Source: Sphingopyxis sp. DBS4
GTDB lineage: Bacteria; Pseudomonadota; Alphaproteobacteria; Sphingomonadales; Sphingomonadaceae
Direction of reading: 5' to 3'
Assembly (NCBI RefSeq): GCF_024628865.1
Contig: NZ_CP102384.1
Coordinates: 1,189,001-1,253,000, forward strand
Length of the DNA stretch: 64,000 nucleotides
Position numbers and translations under genes: made by a program. This document shows, in pieces, positions 33,709 through 43,295 of this stretch. The notes beneath the pieces are model-generated. The model had not been told where the DNA came from. It did no database searches and worked only from the letters and a program-made list of their open reading frames with translations. Every line of letters starts with the position of its first letter. Position 1 is the stretch's first letter.

Positions 33709-34362
33709 ATGAGCCTAATTAAATCCAGGAAGCGTGTGGCTGATCACGGAGAGGTGTTCACACCGCCTTGGCTCGTGGAGAAGATGCTCGATCTCGTGAA
33801 GGGCGAGACGGAACGGATCGACGCCCGTTTTTTGGAGCCTGCCTGTGGCAGCGGGAATTTCCTCGTGCCGATCCTGCAACGTAAGCTTGCCGCCGTGGAG
33901 CTGAAATTCGGCAAGTCAGATTTCGAGAAACGGCATCACGCGCTGTTGGGCTTGATGTGTTGCTATGGCATCGAATTGCTGGCCGACAACATCGCCGAAT
34001 GTCGCGCCAATATGCTGGAGGTTTTCGCGGACTATCTGGCGCTGAGTACGGAGGAGGATCTATACCGTGCGGCCTTTCAGGTTCTGTCGCTCAACCTCGT
34101 CCACGGCGATGCTATGACGATGCGCGCGATTGATTCCGCGCCGATCCGCGTGGTCGAATGGGGCTATTTGGGCAGAGGAAAATTCCAGCGCCGCGATTTC
34201 AGGCTCGATGTCCTAACCGGTATGGCAAGTTTTAGTGCGGAAGGCTCGCTGTTCGCCGGTCTCGGCAAGCACGAGATTTTTACGCCCACTTCGTCATATC
34301 CGCCAGTGACGGTAAATGACTTGGCGGGCTTTGCAGGTGGCGAAACGAGGGGGGCTGTATGA
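33709..34362 (+). CDS. N6-adenine methyltransferase subunit carrying the SAM motif
   Basis: A protein of 217 residues. It has motif X-like GEVFTPPWLVEKMLDLV and an intact motif I ARFLEPACGSGNFLVPIL near 40-57, then CCYGIELLADNIAECRANML (motif II/III region). The catalytic NPPY motif is absent and the chain ends after VHGDAMTM and a variable tail. Full N6-adenine methyltransferases have both motifs on one chain. It overlaps the next gene (ATGA), which supplies NPPY, so the two probably form one enzyme. Confidence 0.82.
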   Translation: MSLIKSRKRVADHGEVFTPPWLVEKMLDLVKGETERIDARFLEPACGSGNFLVPILQRKLAAVELKFGKSDFEKRHHALLGLMCCYGIELLADNIAECRANMLEVFADYLALSTEEDLYRAAFQVLSLNLVHGDAMTMRAIDSAPIRVVEWGYLGRGKFQRRDFRLDVLTGMASFSAEGSLFAGLGKHEIFTPTSSYPPVTVNDLAGFAGGETRGAV

Positions 34363-35954
34363 ACGGGCAAGCAGGGTTTACCTTGCGGGGGCGTAACCCC
34401 GATGTTCTGACCTGCATTGCTAACCTCTCCAACGACGAGGTGTTTACGCCGCCGGAGTTCGCCAACCGGATGCTCGATACGCTGACGGAGGCATGGTCGG
34501 CCAGTAATGGCGGTGCAAATATATGGGCGGACAGCAAGGTCACGTTCCTCGACCCATTCTCCAAATCTGGCGTGTTCCTTCGTGAAATCACCACGCGACT
34601 GATCGCGGGGCTGGCGGAGGAAATTCCCGACCTGCAGACGCGGGTCGATCATATCCTGACCCGGCAGGTGTTCGGCATCGGTATCACGACGCTAACCAGC
34701 TTACTCACGCGGCGGAGCCTTTATTGTTCAAAGCACGCTAGGGGCGAACATTCGATTGCCAAGAGCTTCGCTCATGATGAAGGTAATATTTGGTTTCAGC
34801 GCACTGAGCACGCTTGGGACAAGGGGCGTTGCGCGTTTTGCGGAGCCAGCAAGGAAACGCTTGATCGCGGCGAGGGGTTGGAGACTCACGCCTATGCATT
34901 CATTCATACGGACGACATCAAAGGCCGCCTCGGCGAGCTTTTCGGAGGCGAAATGCAGTTCGACGTTATTATCGGGAATCCGCCATATCAGATGACAGGC
35001 GGTGGCGGCGGAACCAATGATTCCCCCATCTATCAGATGTTCGTTCAGCAAGCCGTGAAGTTAGAGCCGAAGTTCCTGTGCATGGTTATCCCTTCTCGGT
35101 GGATGGCTGGCGGGCGTGGCCTTGGCGATTTTCGCGCCGAATTTCTTGCCGACCGACGTATTCGAACTCTTGTTGACTATGAGAACGCAAAGGACGCCTT
35201 TCCAACCGTAGGGATCGGTGGCGGCATTTGCTATTTCTTATGGAACCGGGACAATCCGGGGCCATGCGATAGCACTTACCATCGGAACGGCGTGACCATT
35301 GGGCCGCATCCGCGTATCTTGGACGAGTTTGATGTATTCGTTCGTGACAATCGCGCCGTCGGTATTCTGCACAAAGTGCTGGCGGCAGGCGAGCGGTCTT
35401 TTGAGGAGCTCGTCAGCGGAGACACGCCTTTCGGTTTAGCTACGAATTTTACGAACTATATTCGCGATTCGATTCCGAACGATGCTCAGGTGCTGCTTTA
35501 TGCCAATAAAGCGACGAAACGAGTCCGCGGTGCAATCGAGCGCAAAGAGATAACCAAAAATATCCAGTTGATAGACGTTTGGAAATTATTTCTTCCTGTT
35601 GCGGGTTCGGGCCGTGAGCGCGAAAGAAGCGGCGTGGACATTGTTCTTGGACCGCCGATCATCGGCGAGCCGGGGTCTGTATGCACCCAAACTTATCTTG
35701 TTGCGGGCCCTCTAAATTCAAAAGATGAGGCAGAAAGTATCGAGTCTTATCTGCAAACGAGGCTGGCAAGGTTCCTTGTTTCGCTTCGCAAACCAGCACA
35801 GCATGTTTTTCGAGGTATGTACCGCTGGGTCCCTATCCAGCCGTGGGATCAAAAATGGAGCGATTCAGCCCTATACCAGAAATATGGTCTCACCGATGAT
35901 GAGACGGCCTTCATAGAGCAGATGATCCGCCCAATGGGGGGCGGTCGTGAATAA
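34359..35954 (+). CDS. Eco57I-like methyltransferase subunit carrying NPPY, with zinc ribbon
   Basis: A protein of 531 residues. It also begins with NDEVFTPPEFANRMLDTL, but its motif I is altered (FLDPFSKSGVFLREI instead of DPACGSG). Residues 125-175 contain LYCSKHARGEH and RCAFCGASKE, a probable Cys/His zinc site. The catalytic motif FDVIIGNPPYQMTGGGGG lies near 205-222, then FLCMVIPSRWMAGGRGL. The C-terminal half likely recognises the target sequence. It appears to complement the upstream subunit: one supplies SAM binding, the other catalysis. The stop overlaps the GTG of the helicase gene. Confidence 0.85.
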   Translation: MNGQAGFTLRGRNPDVLTCIANLSNDEVFTPPEFANRMLDTLTEAWSASNGGANIWADSKVTFLDPFSKSGVFLREITTRLIAGLAEEIPDLQTRVDHILTRQVFGIGITTLTSLLTRRSLYCSKHARGEHSIAKSFAHDEGNIWFQRTEHAWDKGRCAFCGASKETLDRGEGLETHAYAFIHTDDIKGRLGELFGGEMQFDVIIGNPPYQMTGGGGGTNDSPIYQMFVQQAVKLEPKFLCMVIPSRWMAGGRGLGDFRAEFLADRRIRTLVDYENAKDAFPTVGIGGGICYFLWNRDNPGPCDSTYHRNGVTIGPHPRILDEFDVFVRDNRAVGILHKVLAAGERSFEELVSGDTPFGLATNFTNYIRDSIPNDAQVLLYANKATKRVRGAIERKEITKNIQLIDVWKLFLPVAGSGRERERSGVDIVLGPPIIGEPGSVCTQTYLVAGPLNSKDEAESIESYLQTRLARFLVSLRKPAQHVFRGMYRWVPIQPWDQKWSDSALYQKYGLTDDETAFIEQMIRPMGGGRE

Positions 35955-38490
35955 GCCCACAATTGAGGAAATCCTCACACCGAAACCCGAAGCGCGTCCG
36001 CGCATCTATGCCTACGCCATCGCTGACGCGGCCCATGACGGCCTACTGAAAGTCGGCCAGACTAGCCGCAATGTGAAACAGCGGGTAGCCGAGCAGCTAA
36101 AGACCGCCGCCATCGCCAACTACACCATCGAGCTGGACGAAAGTGCCGAGCGGGATGACGGCGGAATATTCACGGATCACACCGTGCGCGATGCGCTGCG
36201 GCGCAAGGGTTTTGCCAATCCCCAGCTCGAATGGATGCGATGCACGGTTGCCGACGTGAAGACCGTCTTGGCTGAGCTTCGCAGCGGCCTGCAGTTTAGC
36301 GGTAACCACCACGAAGATTTTCCGCCGCGCGATGAACAAACGCGGGCGTTGGAGCAGACCTACGCCTATTATCAATCGCGCTGGCAGGAAGATGCCACCG
36401 CCGTGCCTCGCTTCCTTTGGAACGCGAAAATGCGCTTCGGCAAAACCTTCACCAGCTACCAGCTTGCGAAGAAGCTGAGCGCCAAGCGCGTTCTTGTCCT
36501 GACCTTCAAGCCAGCGGTCGAAGACGCCTGGCAGACGGACCTCGAATCTCACGTCGATTTTGATGGCTGGCAATATCTGTCGCGAAAGTCCGGGCGAGAT
36601 CCAAGCCAGGTGGATCCCGACAAACCCGTGGTCTTTTTCGGGTCGTTCCAGGATCTGTTAGGCCGCGACAAGGCTGGTAACATCAAAGCCCGACACGAAT
36701 GGGTTCACACGACAAATTGGGATTTGGTCGTATTCGATGAATATCATTTCGGCGCATGGCGCGAGACAGCCAAGGAGCTTTTCGAAGGCGAAGATGCGGC
36801 CGTTGCCAAAAAGGAAGCCGGCATCGAATATGCCGCTGATCTTGAGAACGTGAACGAGGATTTGGGTGTCCTGTCGGAGAGCGAGGCGGAGTTTCTGCCG
36901 ATCACCACACGAGCGTACCTCTATCTATCCGGCACCCCGTTCAAGGCGCTGGCTACCGGTGAATTCATTGAAGAACAGATATTCAATTGGACTTACACGG
37001 ACGAACAGCGGGCCAAGGCCGAGTTCGCGGCGACGAACCCCGGCAAGCGAAACCCCTATGGAGCGCTGCCGCAAATGCGGTTGCTGACATACCAGATGCC
37101 GCCGGAGATAACGCACATCGCTAGTGGCGGGGAGTTCGACGAGTTCGATCTGAATGAATTTTTCGCTGCGAGCGGAACGGGCATACTGGCACAGTTCAAG
37201 CACAAGGATGAGGTGCAGAAATGGCTGAACGTCATTCGCAACGCCCCGGACGCACCTCGATCCTTGGATAGTCTCAAGGCTGGTATCGTTCCACCATGGC
37301 CATATTCAGACACGAGGCTGCTGCCGCATCTGCAGCACAGCTTCTGGTTCTTGCCCAACGTCGCCTCCTGTTACGCGATGGCGAACCTTCTGGAAGAAAA
37401 ACATAACATTTTCTGGCATGATTATAACGTTGTCGTGTCGGCCGGACCTGCAGCGGGAATCGGCCTCGACGCCTTGCCGCCCGTTCGCGAGGCAATCGGT
37501 AGCGGTTTCGAAACCAAGACGATCACGCTCTCATGCGGCAAGCTCACAACCGGCGTCACGGTGGAGCAATGGGCGTCGATCCTGATGCTGCGCAATCTCA
37601 AGTCTCCTGAAACCTATTTTCAGGCGGCCTTCCGCGTGCAGTCACCGTGGTCACTCAAGAACCCCAACGGCGATAACCCCAACGAGGAAGAGATCTTCAA
37701 GCCCGTCTGTTTCGTATTCGACTTCGCACCTACGCGCGCGCTGCGGCAATTGTCGGCATACGGCATCGGTCTGTCGCCCGGCGAAGCGAATCCGGAAAAC
37801 GCCGTGCGCGAACTTGTCTCATTCCTGCCGGTCCTGGCCTACGACGGCGCGAATATGACGCAAATCGACGCGGGCGGCATTCTCGACATCGCGATGGCAG
37901 GTACATCGGCAACGCTTTTGGCCCGCAAATGGGAATCGGCAATGCTTGTCAACGTGGACAACGACACGTTGCGCCGCGTCCTCGATAATCCCGAGGCGAT
38001 GGCCGCCGTCGGACGCATAGAGGGCTGGCGCGCCCTAGGCGACAATGTGATCGAAACCATTATCAACAAGAGCGAGAAGGTCAAAGAACTCAAGAACAAG
38101 GCGAAGGATAGCGAGCTTTCCAGGAAGGAAAGGCAAGAGCTGACCGAAGAGGAAAAGGAATATAAATCGAAGCGGAAGCTCGTTCAGGAAAAGCTGATCA
38201 AGTTTGCTACCCGTATTCCGGCCTTCATGTATCTGACTGATTTTCGTGAAAACACGCTCCAAGATGTTATTACCAAGCTGGAGCCAGACCTGTTTTTAAC
38301 GGTCACCGGGTTGACGGTGGCGGACTTCCATCTCTTGGTGCGTCTGAAAGTGTTTAACACGGAGAGAATGAATGAGGCCGTCTTCGCCTTCCGTCGCTAC
38401 GAGGACGCCTCGCTACGATATACCGGCATCGAAAGCCACGAAGGGCTGACTCATTACGGCCTCTATGACACGGTAGTGGCGAAGGATTAA
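35947..38490 (+). CDS. GIY-YIG-like nuclease fused to SF2 helicase (putative restriction subunit)
   Basis: An 847-residue protein with GTG start. Residues 15-100 resemble the T5orf172/GIY-YIG fold: RIYAYAIADAAHDGLLKVGQ, then NVKQRVAEQL. The SF2 helicase has Walker A FLWNAKMRFGKTFTSYQLAK near 155-175, DExH box LVVFDEYHFGAWRE near 262, motif III YLYLSGTPFKA near 325, and a late motif FQAAFRVQSPWS near 560. A Lys/Glu-rich coiled region lies around 700-745. It shares the operon with the two methyltransferase subunits, so it probably cuts or translocates on unmodified DNA. It resembles no named restriction type that I can assign with certainty. Confidence 0.78.
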   Translation: MNKPTIEEILTPKPEARPRIYAYAIADAAHDGLLKVGQTSRNVKQRVAEQLKTAAIANYTIELDESAERDDGGIFTDHTVRDALRRKGFANPQLEWMRCTVADVKTVLAELRSGLQFSGNHHEDFPPRDEQTRALEQTYAYYQSRWQEDATAVPRFLWNAKMRFGKTFTSYQLAKKLSAKRVLVLTFKPAVEDAWQTDLESHVDFDGWQYLSRKSGRDPSQVDPDKPVVFFGSFQDLLGRDKAGNIKARHEWVHTTNWDLVVFDEYHFGAWRETAKELFEGEDAAVAKKEAGIEYAADLENVNEDLGVLSESEAEFLPITTRAYLYLSGTPFKALATGEFIEEQIFNWTYTDEQRAKAEFAATNPGKRNPYGALPQMRLLTYQMPPEITHIASGGEFDEFDLNEFFAASGTGILAQFKHKDEVQKWLNVIRNAPDAPRSLDSLKAGIVPPWPYSDTRLLPHLQHSFWFLPNVASCYAMANLLEEKHNIFWHDYNVVVSAGPAAGIGLDALPPVREAIGSGFETKTITLSCGKLTTGVTVEQWASILMLRNLKSPETYFQAAFRVQSPWSLKNPNGDNPNEEEIFKPVCFVFDFAPTRALRQLSAYGIGLSPGEANPENAVRELVSFLPVLAYDGANMTQIDAGGILDIAMAGTSATLLARKWESAMLVNVDNDTLRRVLDNPEAMAAVGRIEGWRALGDNVIETIINKSEKVKELKNKAKDSELSRKERQELTEEEKEYKSKRKLVQEKLIKFATRIPAFMYLTDFRENTLQDVITKLEPDLFLTVTGLTVADFHLLVRLKVFNTERMNEAVFAFRRYEDASLRYTGIESHEGLTHYGLYDTVVAKD

Positions 38491-38511
38491 GCAGGCTCGG
38501 ATGTCGCGCGA

Positions 38512-38546
38512 CGCCGCGAGCACTTTGTCGGCGGCGGGGTTTTTTT
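38512..38546 (+). terminator. Terminator after restriction operon
   Basis: CGCCGC (38512-38517) pairs with GCGGCG (38531-38536) around a 13-nt loop, followed by GGG and seven T (38540-38546). It lies 22 nt after the helicase stop and separates this operon from mcrBC. Confidence 0.55.
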
Positions 38547-38635
38547 GAGCGCCCCTGAGCAGCCGAGCGCCAATGTCTGCTCATGGGGCGAGGGCGATGT
38601 GACCGCGCCTGCATAGCACGGGATGAAGATAAAGA

Positions 38636-41500
38636 ATGGATGAGCAGGCGTTCCGAAACTATCTCAATTGGAAGGGCGCAACGTCCAAATCCGCGCAGGC
38701 TGCGCGCATTTACGCTGTTGGGAAGATCGAGGATAATCTTCGCGACCTTGGTTTTCCCTATGCCGATCTTGATGCGGCGTTTGCCGACGATTGCTTCGAA
38801 AGGCTACGTGCCCGCATCCGCTCGATCCGGGCAGACGCGCTGACGGGGGGCAGCGAATATCGCACCCTGATGCCGGAATCGGAAAATCCGAGGAACCGCC
38901 TAGCGAAGTGGAGCAACTGGCTTGGTGACTATGGCCGTGCGCTCGTCTGGCGCGACGGCGAGGAGGTGCCCGACCTCTTTGCGCAGGGAATGGAAAAGCT
39001 TCGCTTCGACTTTCTCGAGAAGATGCCCGACTTCGAGCGCTTCTCCGATGAGGAAGGGGAGTTCTACGACCAGGAGACTGCTTACAAGCGTGAAGCCCGC
39101 GGTAACTTTCTCATGGCTTCTGCCGCATCCGGCGAGCCCGCTGAAGAGCGGGGCCGTAATGTCTATAAGTCGCTACTACTGAGTACGCGTCAGGGTCTGC
39201 CGCTCGGTTGGCGGACGCAAGGCGCGGTGGCGCAGGCTAATGCGGGTATGCAGCGCCGCTTCTACGAGACGATCGCCCGGCTCTCTGAGATCGAAGGCGA
39301 TGATCTTGCGGAGCTCGAAATATGTGCGCGCGAGCTTGAGGCGCTGCGTGACGCAGGGGTCGATACCCTGAAACGGGGCGAAATTCTGAACATCGCGATA
39401 TCGGTGTTCGGCACTCGCAACGTCAACGACGCTTGCTGGTTCAAAGCACGCACCTTCGGGCGGCTAGGCAAGCAGTTGCTCGGTCGTCGTCTCTTCGCTG
39501 CATCGCAGTTCGAGCTCGCAGATTTTGAAGAGTTTCAAGCGCTCGTAAGTCGGATGCGTGAGACTCTCGAAGAGTGGGGGTGGGCCCCGGAATCGTTGAT
39601 GGACGTCCAGAGCTTCATTTGGGTCGCCATGTCGGAGGGTGAAGATATGCGGAAAGACGTGTTAACCCGCGAGGCGGTCGAGGAGGCTATGACGGAGTGC
39701 GAGACGATCGGCGTTGACGCGTTCCTTGCCAAATATGGCTTCGGCAAGCCGCGCGACTATTGGACGCGCCGCCTTCCCGGTGGGATGCTGCTTCCCGCAA
39801 AAGCGACGGTGGGGGCATCCTACGGATTCATGCCCGAAGGAAAATCGAAAAGCGCCCGCGAATTTTACGGCGGTTACGGTGAACAGGCGGCCAACACGAT
39901 CCTGGAGCGATTGGGGTTTGAAATAATGGGGAAGGATCCGGCTTTGGTCGAAGATAATATGGACGAAGCCAGTCGCTTGAGCCGGCCGACCAACCTCATT
40001 CTTTACGGGCCGCCGGGAACCGGCAAGACCTATGAGACCGCTGCCGAGGCCGTCCGGCTCTGCGGCGAACCGGTGCCGGCCGATCGGAGCGAGCTCATGG
40101 CAAGCTATCGCCGGTTAAGCGACGCGAAGCGTATCGAGTTCGTCACCTTCCATCAGTCGATGAGCTACGAGGATTTTGTCGAGGGAAAGCAACCCGTGAC
40201 GGGGGCGGATGGCGAAGAGGGAGGCGGGGGCTTTCGTCTCGAGACCTTTCCGGGAATATTCCGCCGCATTGCGCGTCGCGCTGAAACCAGCCTCGGTCAT
40301 TCCGAAGGACCCGGCGCAATTCGCGTCGGCGAGCGGCAGGTCTTCAAGACGTCCATCGGCGAGGCGGCCAATCCCGAAGACGCCTATCTCTTCGAAGAAG
40401 CAATTGCCGAGGGTCATACGCTACTTGGCTTTGGCGACATCGATTGGAGCGATGACCAATATGCCTCGCGCGAGGCGATCATCGCTGCGCAGCGCGAACA
40501 TGGCGATGGCGCGGACGATCCCAATTCATTCTCCGGGCGCGTCCAGATGCCTTTCATCTTCCGCAACTGGGTAAGGGAAGGAGATCTTGTCGTCGTTTCG
40601 AAAGGCAATAGTCTTTTCCGCGCGATCGGTGTTGTCGAGGGCGGTTATGAATATCGCCCGCGTCCCGAAGGCGGCTATGCTCACCGCCGCAAGGTCAAAT
40701 GGCTGTGGGTCGATCGCGAAGGCGTGCCAGTCAGCGAGATATACCAGCGCAAATTCAGCATGCGTACCATCTACCTTCTCACCAGAGCGGAACTCGATAT
40801 CCCGGCGCTCGAACGCTATCTGAACAGCCAGCAGTCGGGCTCGTCGCCGACTTCAGGCGCACCCGACCAGTTTGTGCTTGTCATCGACGAGATCAATCGC
40901 GCAAATATCTCGAAGGTGTTCGGAGAACTCATCACCCTCCTCGAGCCGGACAAGAGGCTCGGTCAAGCCAACGAGCTGAAGGTGCGTCTTCCATATTCGG
41001 AGGACGAGTTCGGTGTTCCCTCCAACCTGCACATTGTCGGCACCATGAACACGGCCGACCGCTCGATCGCCTTGCTCGATACGGCCCTTCGGCGGCGGTT
41101 CGAATTTGTCGAGATGCTGCCGAAGCCGGAGGTACTCGCCGAGGCGGCCGCCGACAGCGGCGTCGATCTGCCGCAACTGCTTCGCGTGCTCAACGAGCGC
41201 ATCGAATATCTGTTCGATCGCGAGCACCAGATCGGCCACGCCTACTTCATCGGTTGCCGGTCGCGCGAAGATGTCGACGACTGTATGCGCGGACGCGTGA
41301 TCCCGCTCCTGGCCGAATATTTTTACGAGGACTGGGCAAAGGTTGCCGCGATCCTTGGCGACCCGAATGGAGAGCGATTCCTCAAGCGTGACGAGCTCAA
41401 ACCTCCCGCAGGTCTCGACATGGACGCCGATATGCCATCACGATGGCGCTGGTCGGTCCGCAAAGATTTTGCGACTGAAGCCTATTCCGGTCTCGCGTGA
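38636..41500 (+). CDS. McrB-like AAA+ GTPase with enlarged N-terminus and inserted PUA-like domain
   Basis: A protein of 954 residues, twice E. coli McrB. Residues about 345-440 (AFLAKYGFGKPRDYWTRRLP ... GYGEQAANTILERLGFE) resemble the ScoMcrA-type head domain often placed before McrB. The AAA+ core has Walker A LILYGPPGTGKTYETAAEAV near 457, Walker B FVLVIDEINRANISKVFGEL near 745, and the McrB hallmark GTMNTADRSIALLDTALRRR near 800. Between Walker A and B sits an insert (IFRNWVREGDLVVVSKGNSL ... AIGVVEGGYEYRP) of EVE/ASCH-like look. McrB recognises modified DNA and drives translocation; McrC cuts. It overlaps mcrC by 4 nt. Confidence 0.88.
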   Translation: MDEQAFRNYLNWKGATSKSAQAARIYAVGKIEDNLRDLGFPYADLDAAFADDCFERLRARIRSIRADALTGGSEYRTLMPESENPRNRLAKWSNWLGDYGRALVWRDGEEVPDLFAQGMEKLRFDFLEKMPDFERFSDEEGEFYDQETAYKREARGNFLMASAASGEPAEERGRNVYKSLLLSTRQGLPLGWRTQGAVAQANAGMQRRFYETIARLSEIEGDDLAELEICARELEALRDAGVDTLKRGEILNIAISVFGTRNVNDACWFKARTFGRLGKQLLGRRLFAASQFELADFEEFQALVSRMRETLEEWGWAPESLMDVQSFIWVAMSEGEDMRKDVLTREAVEEAMTECETIGVDAFLAKYGFGKPRDYWTRRLPGGMLLPAKATVGASYGFMPEGKSKSAREFYGGYGEQAANTILERLGFEIMGKDPALVEDNMDEASRLSRPTNLILYGPPGTGKTYETAAEAVRLCGEPVPADRSELMASYRRLSDAKRIEFVTFHQSMSYEDFVEGKQPVTGADGEEGGGGFRLETFPGIFRRIARRAETSLGHSEGPGAIRVGERQVFKTSIGEAANPEDAYLFEEAIAEGHTLLGFGDIDWSDDQYASREAIIAAQREHGDGADDPNSFSGRVQMPFIFRNWVREGDLVVVSKGNSLFRAIGVVEGGYEYRPRPEGGYAHRRKVKWLWVDREGVPVSEIYQRKFSMRTIYLLTRAELDIPALERYLNSQQSGSSPTSGAPDQFVLVIDEINRANISKVFGELITLLEPDKRLGQANELKVRLPYSEDEFGVPSNLHIVGTMNTADRSIALLDTALRRRFEFVEMLPKPEVLAEAAADSGVDLPQLLRVLNERIEYLFDREHQIGHAYFIGCRSREDVDDCMRGRVIPLLAEYFYEDWAKVAAILGDPNGERFLKRDELKPPAGLDMDADMPSRWRWSVRKDFATEAYSGLA

Positions 41501-42792
41501 TCCGGCGCACACTCTTTGAATGGAAATCGATCGCTTACGGCGATGACAAGGAGACGCAAATCCCCGTGTGGGCGGCGGATCGTCTCGCTGCCGTAGCGCG
41601 TAAGTCTCCGCTGGGTGGCGAAAACGGTAGGCGGATTCTCACTCACGGCCGGAACGCACTTGGCGCCAAGCAAATGGTCGGAATCGTTGTTGCAGACAAC
41701 TGCACCTTGGAAATACTTCCGAAGATCGATGTTCCTGCAGTTGGCGATGAGCAGGCGGTGCAAGGGCTGATCCGAAAGAAGCTCATTCATTTGCTCGCTG
41801 TCGCCATGGATCTTGATATCGACGGTGGCTCTGTCACCGAGCTTGGCTGGCAAAAAGACAATCTTCTCGAAATTCTGATCCGGCTCTTCAGTCTCAAGCT
41901 GATCGACGCGCTGCGTCAGGGTATGCCGCGCCGGTATGTGGAGCGCGAGGAAGACCTCGCCACGCTTCGCGGACGGCTCGATATGACCCGTCAGTTTTCC
42001 AGGCTCGCAGCCAATCCCGCTCGGCTCGCGTGCCGCTTCGACGAGCTTTCCCCCGATATCGCGATCAACCAGATCATGCGGGCAGCAATCGATCGCCTGC
42101 ACCGGATATCGCAAAGCCCGGACAATCAGAGACGATTGGCCGAACTTGCCTTCAGTTATGCCGACATCACGCCCATGTCTCCGCAGGCACTGCGCTGGGA
42201 CGAGGTGCAGCTCGACCGTACTAATGCCCGCTGGAAGGATTTGCTGGCTCTCGCGCGGCTTCTTCTTGGCGAGCGATTTCAGACAACATCGGTGGGCGAG
42301 CAGGCTGGCTTCTCCCTACTGTTCGAGATGAATACACTCTTCGAGGAGTATGTTGGCCGGATGCTACGCCGGGCGCTTTCGGGTTCCGGGCTGACCGTGC
42401 ATCTTCAAGGCGGACGCCTCTTTTGTCTTGAAGAGGCCGGCGATGGCCGTCGCACCTTCCAGACAAAGCCCGATATCTTGGTCCGGCGGGGTAACGAGGT
42501 CGTTCAGATCATAGACACGAAATGGAAACGCATCGCGGCGCGCATCGACGATCCCAAACAGGGCGTATCCCAGTCGGATGTCTATCAGATGATGGCCTAT
42601 GGGCAGCTCTATGAATGCGGCCTGCTGACGTTGCTCTACCCACATCATGCGGCGCTTCGAAGCGCCCCGGGAGTGCTTGGCCGCTACCGGGTGGGCACAA
42701 CCGTTCACCGGCTTCACATGGCGAGTGTGGATATCGCCGATCACCGGCGCGTGATCGAACAGTTGCGGGCGCTGTCATCCTTCCCATTGTGA
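41497..42792 (+). CDS. McrC-like nuclease subunit
   Basis: A 431-residue protein with GTG start overlapping the mcrB stop. The N-terminal region contacts McrB (VGIVVADNCTLEILPKIDVP). The C-terminal PD-(D/E)xK nuclease core is intact: FQTKPDILVRRGNEVVQIID then TKWKRI near 325-350 (catalytic Asp ... Asp-x-Lys). With McrB it makes a modification-dependent (type IV) restriction enzyme that cleaves DNA with modified bases, complementing the methyltransferase system next door. Confidence 0.9.
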   Translation: MIRRTLFEWKSIAYGDDKETQIPVWAADRLAAVARKSPLGGENGRRILTHGRNALGAKQMVGIVVADNCTLEILPKIDVPAVGDEQAVQGLIRKKLIHLLAVAMDLDIDGGSVTELGWQKDNLLEILIRLFSLKLIDALRQGMPRRYVEREEDLATLRGRLDMTRQFSRLAANPARLACRFDELSPDIAINQIMRAAIDRLHRISQSPDNQRRLAELAFSYADITPMSPQALRWDEVQLDRTNARWKDLLALARLLLGERFQTTSVGEQAGFSLLFEMNTLFEEYVGRMLRRALSGSGLTVHLQGGRLFCLEEAGDGRRTFQTKPDILVRRGNEVVQIIDTKWKRIAARIDDPKQGVSQSDVYQMMAYGQLYECGLLTLLYPHHAALRSAPGVLGRYRVGTTVHRLHMASVDIADHRRVIEQLRALSSFPL

Positions 42793-43295
42793 TCACTGCC
42801 ATAGGCTAGGTAGCCCGCGAGCTCGGTATCGCTGACATCGCTCAAGGCGGCGAGCGCGTCGGCGATCGGTGCTCGCGCTTCGTCGATTCCGAGAGCCTTG
42901 TCAGAAAAGATACCAGATGGACACCATATGAGTTTTGAAAGAAAAGCATTGTATGGGACGAATACGGAATGTATAAGATTAAGTGAGATGCTGCGTTGTT
43001 GATCGGTAATCTTATCACTTCATCTCTGAATCTGGGGTGTCTTCATTGGGGTCATCTTGTATTTTCATGATAGTTTGATTTTTCTTATCAAAATCATAGG
43101 AGTATTCTTAGTTTCCTCTTCTGGGCACCATTTGTTCTTCCGGGGGCGTCCGAGAACGTCCGAAAAACGGGAGATTTCAGCCATTTTTTGTGCTATAGCC
43201 GTCCGGTCAAATCCGGGCGGATACGGCACCAATCGGGAACAAATAGGGCACCCCGATAGGTATCGATTTCGCCTCTTCGTGAAGGCGATACCCCT
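42793..43295. other. AT-rich scar with attachment-like site
   Basis: No intact gene. On the minus strand 42900-42790 reads ALGIDEARAPIADALAALSD without a start, a possible 3' remnant overlapping mcrC. Towards the right the DNA is AT-rich with TTTGAT-N7-ATCAAA, then a tRNA-3'-end-like stretch (43113-43140) and paired CGTCCGA repeats (43147-43165) before the integrase fragment. Confidence 0.4.
43113..43140 (+). repeat. Attachment-site-like sequence (tRNA 3' end)
   Basis: TTCCTCTTCTGGGCACCA has the form of an acceptor arm plus discriminator and CCA, followed by TTTG. It lies 156 nt before a truncated tyrosine integrase, where an att core would be expected. A near copy occurs at 57562-57588. The tRNA body is absent here. 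Confidence 0.45.
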
